From Acrasis kona (taxonomy: Eukaryota > Heterolobosea > Eutetramitea > Acrasida > Acrasidae): 39,176 nt of DNA. The stretch's first letter is position 1. Every line of letters begins with the position of its first letter. Both the position numbers and the translations under genes were made by a program. The stretch spans positions 1 to 39,176 of the forward strand of contig JAOPGA020000973.1 in the NCBI GenBank assembly GCA_026419775.2, given 5' to 3'. The notes under the pieces were generated by a model. The model saw only the letters and a list, made by a program, of their open reading frames with translations. It was not told the origin of the DNA and searched no databases. This document shows, piece after piece, positions 30,122 to 39,176 of this stretch.

Positions 30122-31441
30122 ATGTTCGCGATAAGGAGCACCAAGACGCTAATTGGCTTGGTAGTGGCAATATACGGACTCGTAACTGTGGTGTTGTTCG
30201 TCGCAAAGTCAGACAAAGATCTCCTTAAAAAGGTCATCATCAAAAAGGTATCAGAAGCAACACAGTCACCAGCCACACAGCCAACAACTAAACAATCAGT
30301 TGCTCACAATGGTCTTTTCAATTCTTTATATAAACAAAAGTGGGATAAGTATGTGGTTGGTTTAAAGACAAGTTCAGATACAGCTGCAGCAAGGGTCCCT
30401 ATTCAAATGTTGACCTTTTTGAGACATATGCCGAACGTATATTTCTTTGGCGATTCATATGAGGAGCTTGGAGACACCAAAGTGTACGATGTGGTTCACA
30501 ATCTGTACAAGGACAAAAATCTAACAGTTCACGACATTAACGGTCATCCCATGACTGCGACAAATGGAGTGAGTAGTGGTTGGATTATGGATGCACACAA
30601 GAATCTTCCAGGTTTCCGGCGTCTGTTCGAATTATATCCGGAACGCGATTGGTACGTTATGATCGATGACGACACGTACATGTTTTTCGACAATTTGGAT
30701 TTTGCACTGAAAGACATTGATCCATCAGAATCACACTATTTTGGATCTTATTACACATTTACAGGATGTGATGGTGTTTTCAATCAAGGAGAGGGACCAG
30801 ATTTTGCACACGGAGGAAGTGGAATTGTTGTTTCAAGAGGAGCGATGCACAAAATGTTAAACATTGTGGACGAATGTATTCTTGACTATAGAACATGTTG
30901 GGCGGGAGATGTCCGCGTTGCACTTTGTTTGAGAGATGCTAACATAACGTTAGATCGACGTTTCAATGGTCTCTTCATCAACGCTGAACCCGATATAAAT
31001 CTACAATGGCCTGATGATGCGTGCAGCAGTCCGATCACTTTCCATCACTTGAAGGCCAAGACCATTTACGATCTGTACGCTGCGGAGAGTAGGGTCAACA
31101 AAGAAAACCGCCCGACGAATTTTGCTGACGTATTTAGGGCGACAATGAACCACATAGAGGACATTCAAGATAACACTGACATTGATGGCTATCCATTCGC
31201 CCAGACTCGTACCGTCGATAAGGGAAAATGTAAAGATATTTGTAGAGAGAATCTTCAATGTAGAGCTTACGTTTATGACGAAAATGGTATTTGTTGGTTA
31301 AAGGGTTCCATTCAGAAATCTAGTAATGTTCAACAATCCAGGTCTTCTGGTCTTATTACAAATAATTACGTGTGCACACCAGAAGTTACGACGCCAAAAC
31401 CGACGCCAAAATCAACACAGACAAAGCCAGTTACTGGGTAA
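30122..31441 (+). CDS. GT31-like (Fringe/core-1-type) glycosyltransferase with C-terminal PAN module
   Basis: Intronless, 439 residues. Short basic N-tail, one signal-anchor span (about 10-28) and a Thr/Gln-rich stem to about 75 make a type II Golgi topology. The catalytic domain shows DWYVMIDDDTYMF with the metal-binding DDD at 182-184, then HGGSGIVVSRGAM and WAGDVRVALCL, as in Fringe/C1GalT enzymes. At about 352-392 a cysteine module (KCKDICRENLQCRAYVYD, then ENGICWLKG) fits a PAN/Apple-type domain, and the tail is a Pro/Thr/Lys stretch. It would transfer a sugar from a nucleotide donor onto glycoproteins in the Golgi; donor and acceptor cannot be told. Confidence 0.82.
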   Translation: MFAIRSTKTLIGLVVAIYGLVTVVLFVAKSDKDLLKKVIIKKVSEATQSPATQPTTKQSVAHNGLFNSLYKQKWDKYVVGLKTSSDTAAARVPIQMLTFLRHMPNVYFFGDSYEELGDTKVYDVVHNLYKDKNLTVHDINGHPMTATNGVSSGWIMDAHKNLPGFRRLFELYPERDWYVMIDDDTYMFFDNLDFALKDIDPSESHYFGSYYTFTGCDGVFNQGEGPDFAHGGSGIVVSRGAMHKMLNIVDECILDYRTCWAGDVRVALCLRDANITLDRRFNGLFINAEPDINLQWPDDACSSPITFHHLKAKTIYDLYAAESRVNKENRPTNFADVFRATMNHIEDIQDNTDIDGYPFAQTRTVDKGKCKDICRENLQCRAYVYDENGICWLKGSIQKSSNVQQSRSSGLITNNYVCTPEVTTPKPTPKSTQTKPVTG

Positions 31442-31528
31442 CGATGTAATTAAAATTTGTTTTTTAAATTTAGCGCCTTTTGTTTTTTAAAATCCGGTCA
31501 ACTTCTCTGTCGTAAACATACGTTGCAG

Positions 31529-34500
31529 ATGAGGGATTCAACTCATAGCGATTATGTAAACTTTCGAGAGGAGCGTCTGAAAACGATGCGTGAAAACAAA
31601 GAGTTTTTAAAAAAATGGGATGAACAAAACATGCAGAACTTTGAAAAGAACTTGACAGTTAGAAGACAGCGTGAACAGAGCGATTTAAGATTCGAACTAA
31701 CCATGAAGGAGAAGAAACAAAGAAGAACAGAACATGTCACGGAGGTATCAAGAATGGACATGTCACAGGGAATCAATGATTTCGAATCTACTTTACAACG
31801 TTTAGGGAAAGATCCGAAGACACAAGAAGCAACATCGAAGGTAAACGTAAAGAAGGATGTTCCACTATCAAACGACGAACGTAAACTACAGAACGAACAA
31901 GAGGCGAGAAACTTCATCAACAGAGTTAAACTTAAAAAAGAGGAAGAAACCCTCGCAAGGAAGGATCGTCAACAACGAAGACGCAGAATAGCACTCGAAC
32001 AACAACGTGTTTTTCAACAAATAGAGGAGAAAAGGAGACACGAAATCGTACTCACAATTTTAATGAAAAAATCGAAGGAAGAAAAAGCACTTGCAACTAA
32101 GCTACACGAGACAGCCAAATGGAAGGAGGTAATGAAGGAAGATCGTGTTTTACGCGAAAAACAACATGCGGAAAGAAGAGATAAGGACAGAGAAGAGAAG
32201 GAATTACGACGAAAAGAAAATGAAAACAGACAAAGAGAGGAAAGAAACAAAAAGATTGAAATACTTCGCGAAAAGAGCAATCAAATTGAAAAGGAGAGAT
32301 TAGCAAGAAAGCATCAAAAACACACTGACATGTGCGCGGAGATTAGTGAACAGTTAGTATCATTGGCTCTTAAAGTAATTTCATCTTTTAAATAACGCCT
32401 TAACACAATCACAACAGGAAATTGAGTACAAGGAGATGACGGAAGGAACCTCTCCATCATTAAAAGAAATGAATGAGTGGAAAACAGTATTCGTGTCTGG
32501 TGGAACCCTATTGGAAGATCACAAACAGAACAAAGCGGAACCCGCCACAAGAAACATTCTTGATGAGAAGGAATTTTTAGATTACTTGAGCTTTTCGGGT
32601 GACTGGACGTTGAGTGATGGGATCGCAGTGAACCAGTAACATTTTATTTTTCAATGATTCTAATCATGATACACAGTAGCGATCAAGTAGATGACATACT
32701 CAACAACATTGAAGCAACCATCAACCCACCACAAAAACATCCATTGAAACCAAAACTCGAAAGCAAATACAATTACAACGTCGTCTTGTTGGGAAAGCCA
32801 TTATCCGGAAAATCAATGATTTGTAGAGAGTTGGCAAAGAATTATGGATTACACATTATTGACCCAGAGTTCATGTTGAGGCGTTACATTTCACAACCTA
32901 ATGATCCAGAGAGTTTGGATCCCTCTATGGGCGACCCTGAATTAGAGGCCATCGTCAATCAGGCAAGATCAGAATTATTGAAAGGACAGCCCATCTCCGA
33001 ACAAATCATTTGTAATTTAATAATGAACGAAATAATAAAAGTAGAACAATCTAATGATCCATTGATCAAGGGTTGGATTATTGATGGACTTCCTAATACT
33101 TGTACTTGTGCTGATTTACTTGAAAGGGCTATAAGCGGTAATGACGGATCTGTCTTGAGTCAAAACGCTCACCACAAGTCAATCTTGTCCAAACAGTTTC
33201 AAAGTGGCAGAAATGTTCACGACGATGAATTGGTTTATCCCTTCACAGCCTTCACTAGCATTCTAATCATTGACGTTCCCAATCATGTTGTTTTCGAAAG
33301 GGCCTCCTCTCAGTTGATAGATCCCGTGGATCGTGAATTGTATCATCCAATCTATTATCCTCCTCCCGATGATGAGCAAATTAAAAATAGATTATTGCCG
33401 GTTGATGAGGTTCAATTAGATAAGGCACAACTCAACAAGAATTTGGTGTCGTACAATAAGGAGAACAAAAAGTTGATTTATTATTATAACAGCTTAAAGT
33501 CTTATTCTGATTCTTTGATGTGTATCGTTAGTCAACCTGACGATGGACTTGACGTTGTTTATCAACAAGTTGAGCATCATGTGTTATCTCATAAGAGACA
33601 GCAAAATGTTATGATTGAAGATCAAGTCAATGTTGTAAATTATGGTCAGCCTAGCAACGATCATGTTGTCTTCTCAAGCGAAACACCTGATTTGAGATCC
33701 GAACAGTCTCCTGTTCCCATGACACCTCGAACACCCGCTCAAGACGTATCCAGAATACAAACTCCAATACCATTCCAACCTGTAGCCTTGTCTAACGAGT
33801 TTGCAACCTTGTTAGAGTCTCAGTGGTACTCTATGGAGGAACTTTATGTCGCAGGCTGCAAACAAGTGTTCAGATTATTAAGAGAGCAGCGTAAATCATT
33901 ATTAGAACAAATCCATCACTTGAGGTCACAATTTGTAAACTTTTTATTGCATAACCAGAGTGCTGGCAATGACATTCAAAGCATTGTTACGGCCTTTCAG
34001 CAAGACTTTAATACAAGGTTTCAAGCTCAGGATCTCCGCACCAAAAAACAAGTCAAGCAGGACCTTCATTTTAGAACGGAAGAGCTTAGAGAACAATTGT
34101 GGGAGAGGAGCGACGCCAAAAAGAACGACGCAGAGAATGAATTGAAATCCATTCGAGACGAAAACTACTTTTCCAATACTGAGAAGATTGTGCTGCGCCA
34201 ACACACACAACTCATGCAATTAGAAAGTAATTTGTTTGTTCACATGGTTAAATTTGTTATTGATTATTTATCCTTGATCTATCAAATCGATCATAGTTCC
34301 GCCGTCGCACTCGAAGATCTTTTTGTAGATGTTCTTCACATTCCTGTGGAGACGGCAGTGTCCACCAAGAAGGCCCAGCCACAAAGTAAATCTCAAGGCA
34401 AGAATGCAAAACCATCAACTGCCAAATCAACTGCCAGACCAGATTCGCAGGTGAACAACACGCAGGACACAACACCACCCGTTGGTCAATTAGATATGAA

Positions 34501-35806
34501 CATTAATAGCGTGCTGGAAAGGGCCAAGAATGTCGTGAATCACTTGGAAAACATTGTGTCAGCCTATAATACATCACAACCAGTCAAGGAGGAAAAGAAG
34601 CCCATCAAGAAGAAAGCTTCAAAGAAGGAAGAAATAGAGGAAGAGAACAAGCAAGATGAAAATGCCATTGGCACCCCAACAAAAGAACAACTCATGTACG
34701 AAAGTTTACTTTTATTCTTTTCTGAGGAGAAGCAACGCTATATTGCTCGTCTTAATAAAATTGTCCAACAATATTCCAATCACATCAAGGAAAACATTCA
34801 TCATAAGGTTCAACATCTATTCCAGATAATGGACGGGTGGATTGGAAAGAGATTTAGATCAGAAATGTCTAACATTCAAGAGTTGACCCTTCACATTCAG
34901 GATTGCATAGAAAAAGAGAGTCTTTTGGTGAATGAGCTAAAGTTATTAAATGATGGATCATTCATCCAAGACGATTCAAGTACTGTTCCTAAAGAAAATG
35001 TAAATCCACAAAGTGTAACTGAAACACGAGAAAAAATAAAAAAGCAACAAGACGGATTTACTTTGTCTCAAGTGCTATACTTGAGAGATCGGTTTTTTGT
35101 TTCGACCCGTGGTTATAATTTCATTCCAATTTCTGATTTTGTGACCCTGTTTATGATTTTGATTGACTCTACTTTTGGTGCTGCTGATCTTCCACAAGGA
35201 TGGATCGGTCAGTTGTTGAACGGGAGAGACACAAAGGATGCCCTTACTCAAATTGCCAGTATTTATGATCCCTTGAACACTGGTTTGGTGGGTTGGAAGG
35301 AATTCTTATTGACCATTTGTCTGCTTGAGCAAAGTGATGTTCGTCCGACTTTGAGTGATTTGTTGTCTTTGAGGGGAGCAGGTTTAGTTGACTATGACAA
35401 TTTTGTGAACATCACGCCATGGTTGGAGCGATCCACACGACAGGATGAACTGCGCCAAATTCTTTTTGAGGTATTCAAACAAGATTACCAGGGAACAAGC
35501 GTGGTTGACACACTTGAGGTTGCTTTTTATTTGTGCCTCGACTCAGCACCACTCAGAACATTACAGAATTGTGTATCCTTCTTGTCTGATGAAACATTAT
35601 TATCAGTTGAGGATGCTCATCATATATTGAACTTTAACATTGTGGAAGGTCAAGAAGATTTTTCTGTGGATCAACTGAAAGCAGTTTTTAACGAGAACAA
35701 TAAGGGGGAAGATTTCATTACATTGCAAGACTTTAATAATTCCGTTCTAGGAAGGGCTATGATCAAACATGCCATCCATTTAAAAAGAAAAAAGACAATC
35801 ATGTAA
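31529..35806 (+). CDS. SPEF2/CPC1-like flagellar central-pair protein with adenylate-kinase-like domain
   Basis: Exons 31529-32374, 32418-32635 and 32677-35806 (introns 43 and 41 bp; phases 0 and 2) give 1397 residues. Residues 1-300 are a highly charged coiled coil. Around 290-330, ALKEIEYKEM and EWKTVFVSGG match the SPEF2 linker. At ~385-600 is an adenylate-kinase-like domain with P-loop GKPLSGKS and GWIIDGLP. Long helical and Lys/Ser-rich stretches follow, and ~1130-1397 contains EF-hand-like turns (for example DPLNTGLVGWKEFL). SPEF2 and Chlamydomonas CPC1 build the C1b projection of the flagellar central pair. The CH (DUF1042) domain that opens SPEF2 is absent, with only 87 bp back to the GT31 stop, so it is lost here or encoded elsewhere. 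Confidence 0.85.
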
Positions 35807-35813
35807 ATAAAAC

Positions 35814-36587
35814 CTAATCATATTCTGTAGAATCGTTTATTGTTTCATCATTTTCATCTACTACATCATCGTCGTCGTCTTGTATTCTCTTTGCTGATTG
35901 TGACACCCGTTTTGTGCTTGAAGATTCTGCTGTTGACTGTGCTTTGATAAATACATCCCATGGTTGAGTATTGACAGGTTTATCTAGGCAGCATCCATTT
36001 ACAATCCAATCAATACGCTGAACAATCAAGAATTCGATCTGTGATAAAAGTGTTTTTTGGTGTGATAACTTTGGGCAATCCTGCATTGAAAGTTCCAAAC
36101 CTATTGATGCATTCAAATCAGCAAAATGCTTTAAAGTCCGCATAATGTTAACAAGTCTTAATATTACTTTCTTTAATTTTGTACAAAGCCTCTCTATAGA
36201 TTCTTTTTGCTGCTCTGAGCAAGTCCTAAATAGAGAATCAAATGGAGCGGTGTAGGGTGAATGTAATATGATGTTGCGTAATCCCTCGTTTGCGGAAATG
36301 TACTTTTGTGTGTACTGAAAAGTTGAGGCAGAAAATGAAAATTGGGGCCACAGTATCTTGAGTTTATTCGCGACTATACTGCACTCGCAAAGGGATTTTG
36401 CTTCGTTTGCGGATCGAACAAGCTCACCCATTACGGGTATGGGCACACAAAGTAAATCGCAGACGTCTGTTAATCTCGTATGCTTCTGTCGCTCCTTCTT
36501 TACATTCGTATCTTTAAATTGACCCGTATGCTGATTGAACAGATTTCTTCTTTTATGAGACGTCCTTTGGTTGAATAGTGTATCCAT
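35814..36587 (-). CDS. Unknown protein with acidic tail
   Basis: Intronless, 257 residues. Basic first ~40 residues (SHKRRNLF, KKERQKHTR), then a mainly helical middle of about 170 residues with scattered Cys, and a Ser/Asp-rich tail (KRIQDDDDDVVDEND). No membrane span, signal peptide or known motif is seen. Composition looks like a real soluble protein, perhaps nuclear, but no function can be given. Its stop lies 7 bp from that of the SPEF2-like gene on the other strand, so the two transcripts must overlap at their 3' ends. Confidence 0.65.
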   Translation of the reverse strand: MDTLFNQRTSHKRRNLFNQHTGQFKDTNVKKERQKHTRLTDVCDLLCVPIPVMGELVRSANEAKSLCECSIVANKLKILWPQFSFSASTFQYTQKYISANEGLRNIILHSPYTAPFDSLFRTCSEQQKESIERLCTKLKKVILRLVNIMRTLKHFADLNASIGLELSMQDCPKLSHQKTLLSQIEFLIVQRIDWIVNGCCLDKPVNTQPWDVFIKAQSTAESSSTKRVSQSAKRIQDDDDDVVDENDETINDSTEYD

Positions 36588-36998
36588 AAAACAGTCAAGC
36601 GTTCTAGCGTGTTGTGGAATTGAAAATCGGACATTACAAAAAATCAGAAAAGTCGTTGATCTTGTTGCGTAACTTCAAAATTGTAGAAACCATCATATGC
36701 TCGACCAATGCTATTGGTGTAACTAAAGACACTAAGGGATCGATTCTAATCACATTTTATTGTACTTAAAGATGCTCAAAAGCATTGTATTACTACTTCT
36801 AAATTTAATATTAACTCCTGGATTCTCACCCAAAAAAACATAACTCGAACTTCATTAGTTTGTTTGTCGTCATAAATAGATATCTTTTAACTTTATATAT
36901 ATTCAATTATAATATTTCTTTTCAGTATTAATGGCGATTCGGTGAGTATTTATTGGGTACAATCAGGATCACAATCACATTGACAAAAACAAACAACA
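36588..36998. promoter_or_regulatory. Divergent intergenic region, unknown gene / Rho GTPase
   Basis: 411 bp of A/T-rich DNA between two divergent starts. TATATAT near 36894 is the only promoter-like signal. No ORF or RNA gene is seen. Confidence 0.35.
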
Positions 36999-37671
36999 AT
37001 GGAGACATCACTAAAAATTGTAGCCGTAGGAGACGGCGAGGTTGGTAAAACATGTATGCTTGTAAGCTATGCCATGAATAGGTTCCCTGAAGACCACATT
37101 CCAACGTTAGTTATTAGCACACAACAAGACTTTTGACATTCGTAGCATATATGATAACTATAACACTAACGTGATGTGGAACAATCACGTTGTCAGCTTG
37201 GGACTTTGGGATACTGCAGGTATTTTATTGTTATTTGAATAGACACTAATTAGTAAAAAAGGTCAGGATGATTATGATAGATTGAGACCTCTTAGTTATC
37301 CTGGGACTGACTGCTTTCTACTAGTGTTCAGCTTAGTAAGGGATGTTAGCTTTGTTAATATAGAACATAAATGGTTTCCAGAAATTCACCACACATCGCC
37401 TGACGTTCCTTTTGTAATAGTTGGAAACAAACTTGATATGAGAGATGATATAACAGTCGCAAAGGAATTGAGGGATAAAAATGAAAAATGTATAACAAAA
37501 GAAGAAGGATTCAACTTGGCCAAAAAATTAGGTGCTGCGGCTTACATTGAATGTTCAGCTAAATCACAACAAGGGCTACGAGAATCTTTCGAAGCATGCA
37601 TTAAATGTGTTTGTGACCCTGAAAAGAAGAAAAAGACAAAAACGAAGAATCATAAATGTAACGTTTTGTAA
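36999..37671 (+). CDS. Rho/Rac-family small GTPase
   Basis: Exons 36999-37105, 37146-37219 and 37262-37671 (introns 40 and 42 bp) give 196 residues. Visible are P-loop GDGEVGKTC (11-19), switch I IPTIYDNY with T36, switch [20 protein letters not shown] with Q62, base-binding GNKLDM, a Rho insert helix ([16 protein letters not shown]), SAK, a polybasic tail ([11 protein letters not shown]) and CAAX box CNVL, whose final Leu suggests geranylgeranylation. It would act at the plasma membrane in actin control. Odd point: the usual Ala after GDG in Rac/Cdc42 (Rac1 A13) is Glu here (E14). The position neighbours the catalytic glycine, so nucleotide turnover could differ. Confidence 0.93.
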
Positions 37672-38062
37672 CCTGCATTCATCAAGTCTTCTCTTTCCAT
37701 AGATTGCGTTTGTATATATAGTCAATAAAGTATCGTAAAGCTGGTAAAATGTTCGATTTCTCGTTTATCCATAAAGATTTTTTGTGACTTTCATTATTGA
37801 TTATGTTTTGTTTGCCCCATGACTTTGAAAACACTAAAGAATCAATCAAAGTACTGCTTCGGAGTTGGTTACTGGTATTTGCCTGAGGCAGGGCCTGCCA
37901 TCAAACTTGGTCCAGAATCAGCTAACTGTGCACTACTTGGTGAGGCACAAGGTGCATGTTCAATAATTGTAATATTCGGGGAATCAGGAGGTTTTATTGA
38001 GCCATGCTATCGAACGGTCCTCTCCACACTGGAGCTCAAATTAAGGAAGAGAAATAAAAATA
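37672..38062. other. Intergenic region with a GC-richer segment of unknown nature
   Basis: 391 bp between the GTPase stop and the tRNA. Positions ~37850-38045 have clearly higher G+C than other spacers in the window and short complementary pieces (GGCAGGGCC next to GGCC/TGCC). An 83-codon frame (37819-38070) crosses it but ends inside the tRNA gene and has no recognisable domain. I compared it by eye with U1, U2, U4, U5, U6 and SRP RNA and found no match. Confidence 0.4.
38056..38060 (-). terminator. Pol III terminator of the tRNA gene
   Basis: A run of five T on the minus strand, two bases after the 3' end of the tRNA, as expected for RNA polymerase III termination. Confidence 0.7.
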
Positions 38063-38145
38063 TGCGTTAAACGGGAATCGAACCCGTGTCGCGAGCTTGG
38101 AAGGCTAGCATTCTGTAGTGAAAAGTACCACTATACCATTAACGC
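38063..38145 (-). tRNA. tRNA-Gly (anticodon UCC) with an 11-nt D-loop insertion
   Basis: Read on the minus strand: the acceptor stem GCGTTAA pairs perfectly with TTAACGC, followed by discriminator A. The anticodon loop is CTTCCAA (anticodon TCC) on a stem CTAGC/GCTCG with one mismatch. The variable loop is 4 nt. The T-arm ACGGGTTCGATTCCCGT is perfect and supplies the B box. The gene is 83 nt; the usual eukaryotic tRNA-Gly(UCC) is 72. The extra 11 nt (CTTTTCACTAC, plus-strand 38115-38125) lie in the D-loop just after the conserved GGTA. Removing them gives a normal 72-nt cloverleaf; kept in, they can form a TAGTG/CACTA helix instead of the standard D-stem. No canonical 37/38 intron is present. 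Confidence 0.85.
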
Positions 38146-38524
38146 ATCTGTAAACAAATTTTTTGTGAAGCTTTATGTCTCTGTATATAATGTTATATAT
38201 GTATGGTCACAAGTATCAAACTTTGGTAGTGTTTGTGAATGTTTCGGTACTTCAGTATCACTATTGAATGGTTGCTTTTGTTTTTTTTCTGTTTTGTTCT
38301 TTCATCAATGTCATGATCTTTGAAACGATCCGCATTTCTTGGTGGTTCATGTTTTGTATGTTTCATCGTTGTTTACGATTGATTACAACTTTTTGAAAAT
38401 GCCGACACGAGGATAATCTTATAGAACCATCTGCAATACAGGCAATAATACTACCGGTCTTAGTATAGGGTAATCGGTTGTGGACCTAACGGTTCAAACT
38501 CTTTAAACTAAACATAATTTTTAT
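38146..38524. other. Intergenic region upstream of tRNA / downstream of PPR gene
   Basis: 379 bp, T-rich. GGTTCAAACTC near 38492 looks like a degenerate B box but no cloverleaf can be folded around it. No ORF is seen. Confidence 0.4.
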
Positions 38525-39176
38525 TCATTTTTTATCGCATTGTTCAGCTTTAATGTGTTTGACGCGTGCGGCGTAGAATTCTGTTAATGCCGCATCGTCA
38601 ATAATAATACTATCTTGCTCAGCAACTTGAATAATGACCAATCCTAGACTGAAATCTTGACATTCAGCACATGCAGTGAGCATTTTATTGTATGTGAAGA
38701 CATCTCTTGGAATGTTTTTCTTCAACATGGATTGAAACGCTTCAATTGCTTTCTCGATCCTATTAGTGGCTCCGTACGCTTGTATCAACATGTTATACAG
38801 CGATGTGTCTTCAGATATGCCGGATCGCTTCACGTAATCTACTATTTGATCTGGATTTGAGCAATACGCAAGTGCTGAAACACAGGTGTTGATATTTGGC
38901 TGTACTCTGACATCTATCATGTGGTTGAACAGGTCTGCTAATACTAAACGTGAATCGCAAGCATTCAAATATTTTATCGTAGAACACCACAAGTCTAAAT
39001 CCATTTTGATCATACAGTCTTTGATGTGTTTCAGTACTTGATCTCCAAATTGTGAATCCTTTGATTCAGCGCATGCACCCAAGACAACAGTGTAGGTTAT
39101 ACGATTGGGCATAATACCACAAGAAACCATTTCCTCATAAAGGTGTTTAACTTGGTTCGTTTGTATTGTTCCTTTC
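38525..39176 (-). CDS. Pentatricopeptide repeat (PPR) protein, 5' part outside the window
   Basis: The frame is open from the window edge to the stop at 38525, about 216 residues seen; the 5' part is missing. It contains PPR-type helix pairs of about 35 residues, for example MPNRITYTVVLGACAESKD, EDTSLYNMLIQAYGATNRI and PRDVFTYNKMLTACAECQD. The CSALAYCS and VLGACAES pieces recall the L-type variants of plant PLS proteins. There is no E or DYW extension at the C-terminus. PPR proteins bind organelle RNA and guide its processing or editing; heteroloboseans are known to have many. Target and organelle cannot be judged without the N-terminus. Confidence 0.85.
   Translation of the reverse strand, partial: KGTIQTNQVKHLYEEMVSCGIMPNRITYTVVLGACAESKDSQFGDQVLKHIKDCMIKMDLDLWCSTIKYLNACDSRLVLADLFNHMIDVRVQPNINTCVSALAYCSNPDQIVDYVKRSGISEDTSLYNMLIQAYGATNRIEKAIEAFQSMLKKNIPRDVFTYNKMLTACAECQDFSLGLVIIQVAEQDSIIIDDAALTEFYAARVKHIKAEQCDKK

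Noticed and set aside
37819-38070. 83-codon frame next to the tRNA
   Set aside because: Ends inside the tRNA gene and has no recognisable protein features.
38460-38524. Second tRNA or B-box element near GGTTCAAACTC
   Set aside because: No acceptor stem, T-stem or anticodon arm can be paired around it.

Overview
The window is nuclear DNA from a free-living microbial eukaryote. Genes are closely packed on both strands, and most multi-exon genes are cut by very short GT-AG introns (nearly all 37-46 bp). The tRNA is eukaryotic in type, and spaces between genes are AT-rich. Genes for flagellum/cilium proteins (a SPEF2/CPC1-like protein, a FAM92/CIBAR-like BAR protein), a Rho-family GTPase, eEF1A and a PPR protein occur together with enzymes of bacterial look (non-hydrolysing UDP-GlcNAc 2-epimerase, multi-membrane patatin, RNA ligase). 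An amoeboflagellate, perhaps a heterolobosean, fits this mix, but that is inference; no rRNA or other decisive marker is present. I see no virus-like or transposon-like element.

Layout. About 1-1680 is a satellite array with a strict 201-bp period and nested dyads; its first part lies in the opposite orientation. At 2082-5611 (minus) is a five-exon gene that appears to join a leucine-rich-repeat region to a SulP/SLC26 anion transporter with STAS domain. A stand-alone RNA ligase (minus) is divergent from eEF1A (plus), followed by an ATG27/mannose-6-phosphate-receptor-like membrane protein. A secreted alpha/beta hydrolase (minus), the FAM92-like BAR protein and a C2/coiled-coil protein (plus), and an ARM-repeat protein (minus) follow. 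Then come mitochondrial-type homocitrate synthase and a GH5 glucanase (plus).

From 19.7 to 29.1 kb is a minus-strand block: patatin-like phospholipase with many membrane segments, a BAR-like low-complexity protein, a ProXp/PRORSD1-type deacylase, a membrane-anchored UDP-GlcNAc 2-epimerase with one frame break, and a four-TM protein. From 29.3 to 35.8 kb (plus) are an ICMT-fold methyltransferase, a GT31-like glycosyltransferase with a PAN module, and the SPEF2-like protein. The window ends with an unknown gene (minus), a Rho GTPase (plus), a tRNA-Gly(UCC) carrying an 11-nt insertion in its D-loop, and the 3' part of a PPR gene (minus).

Functional themes are inferred only from families: flagellar structure and membrane shaping (SPEF2, FAM92, perhaps C2 and ARM); secretory/lysosomal glycan work (epimerase, GT31, GH5, ATG27-like, hydrolase); lysine synthesis by the alpha-aminoadipate route; and translation and its quality control (eEF1A, tRNA, ProXp). 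Exon joins were made by hand from splice motifs, reading phase and family alignment from memory; none has transcript support.
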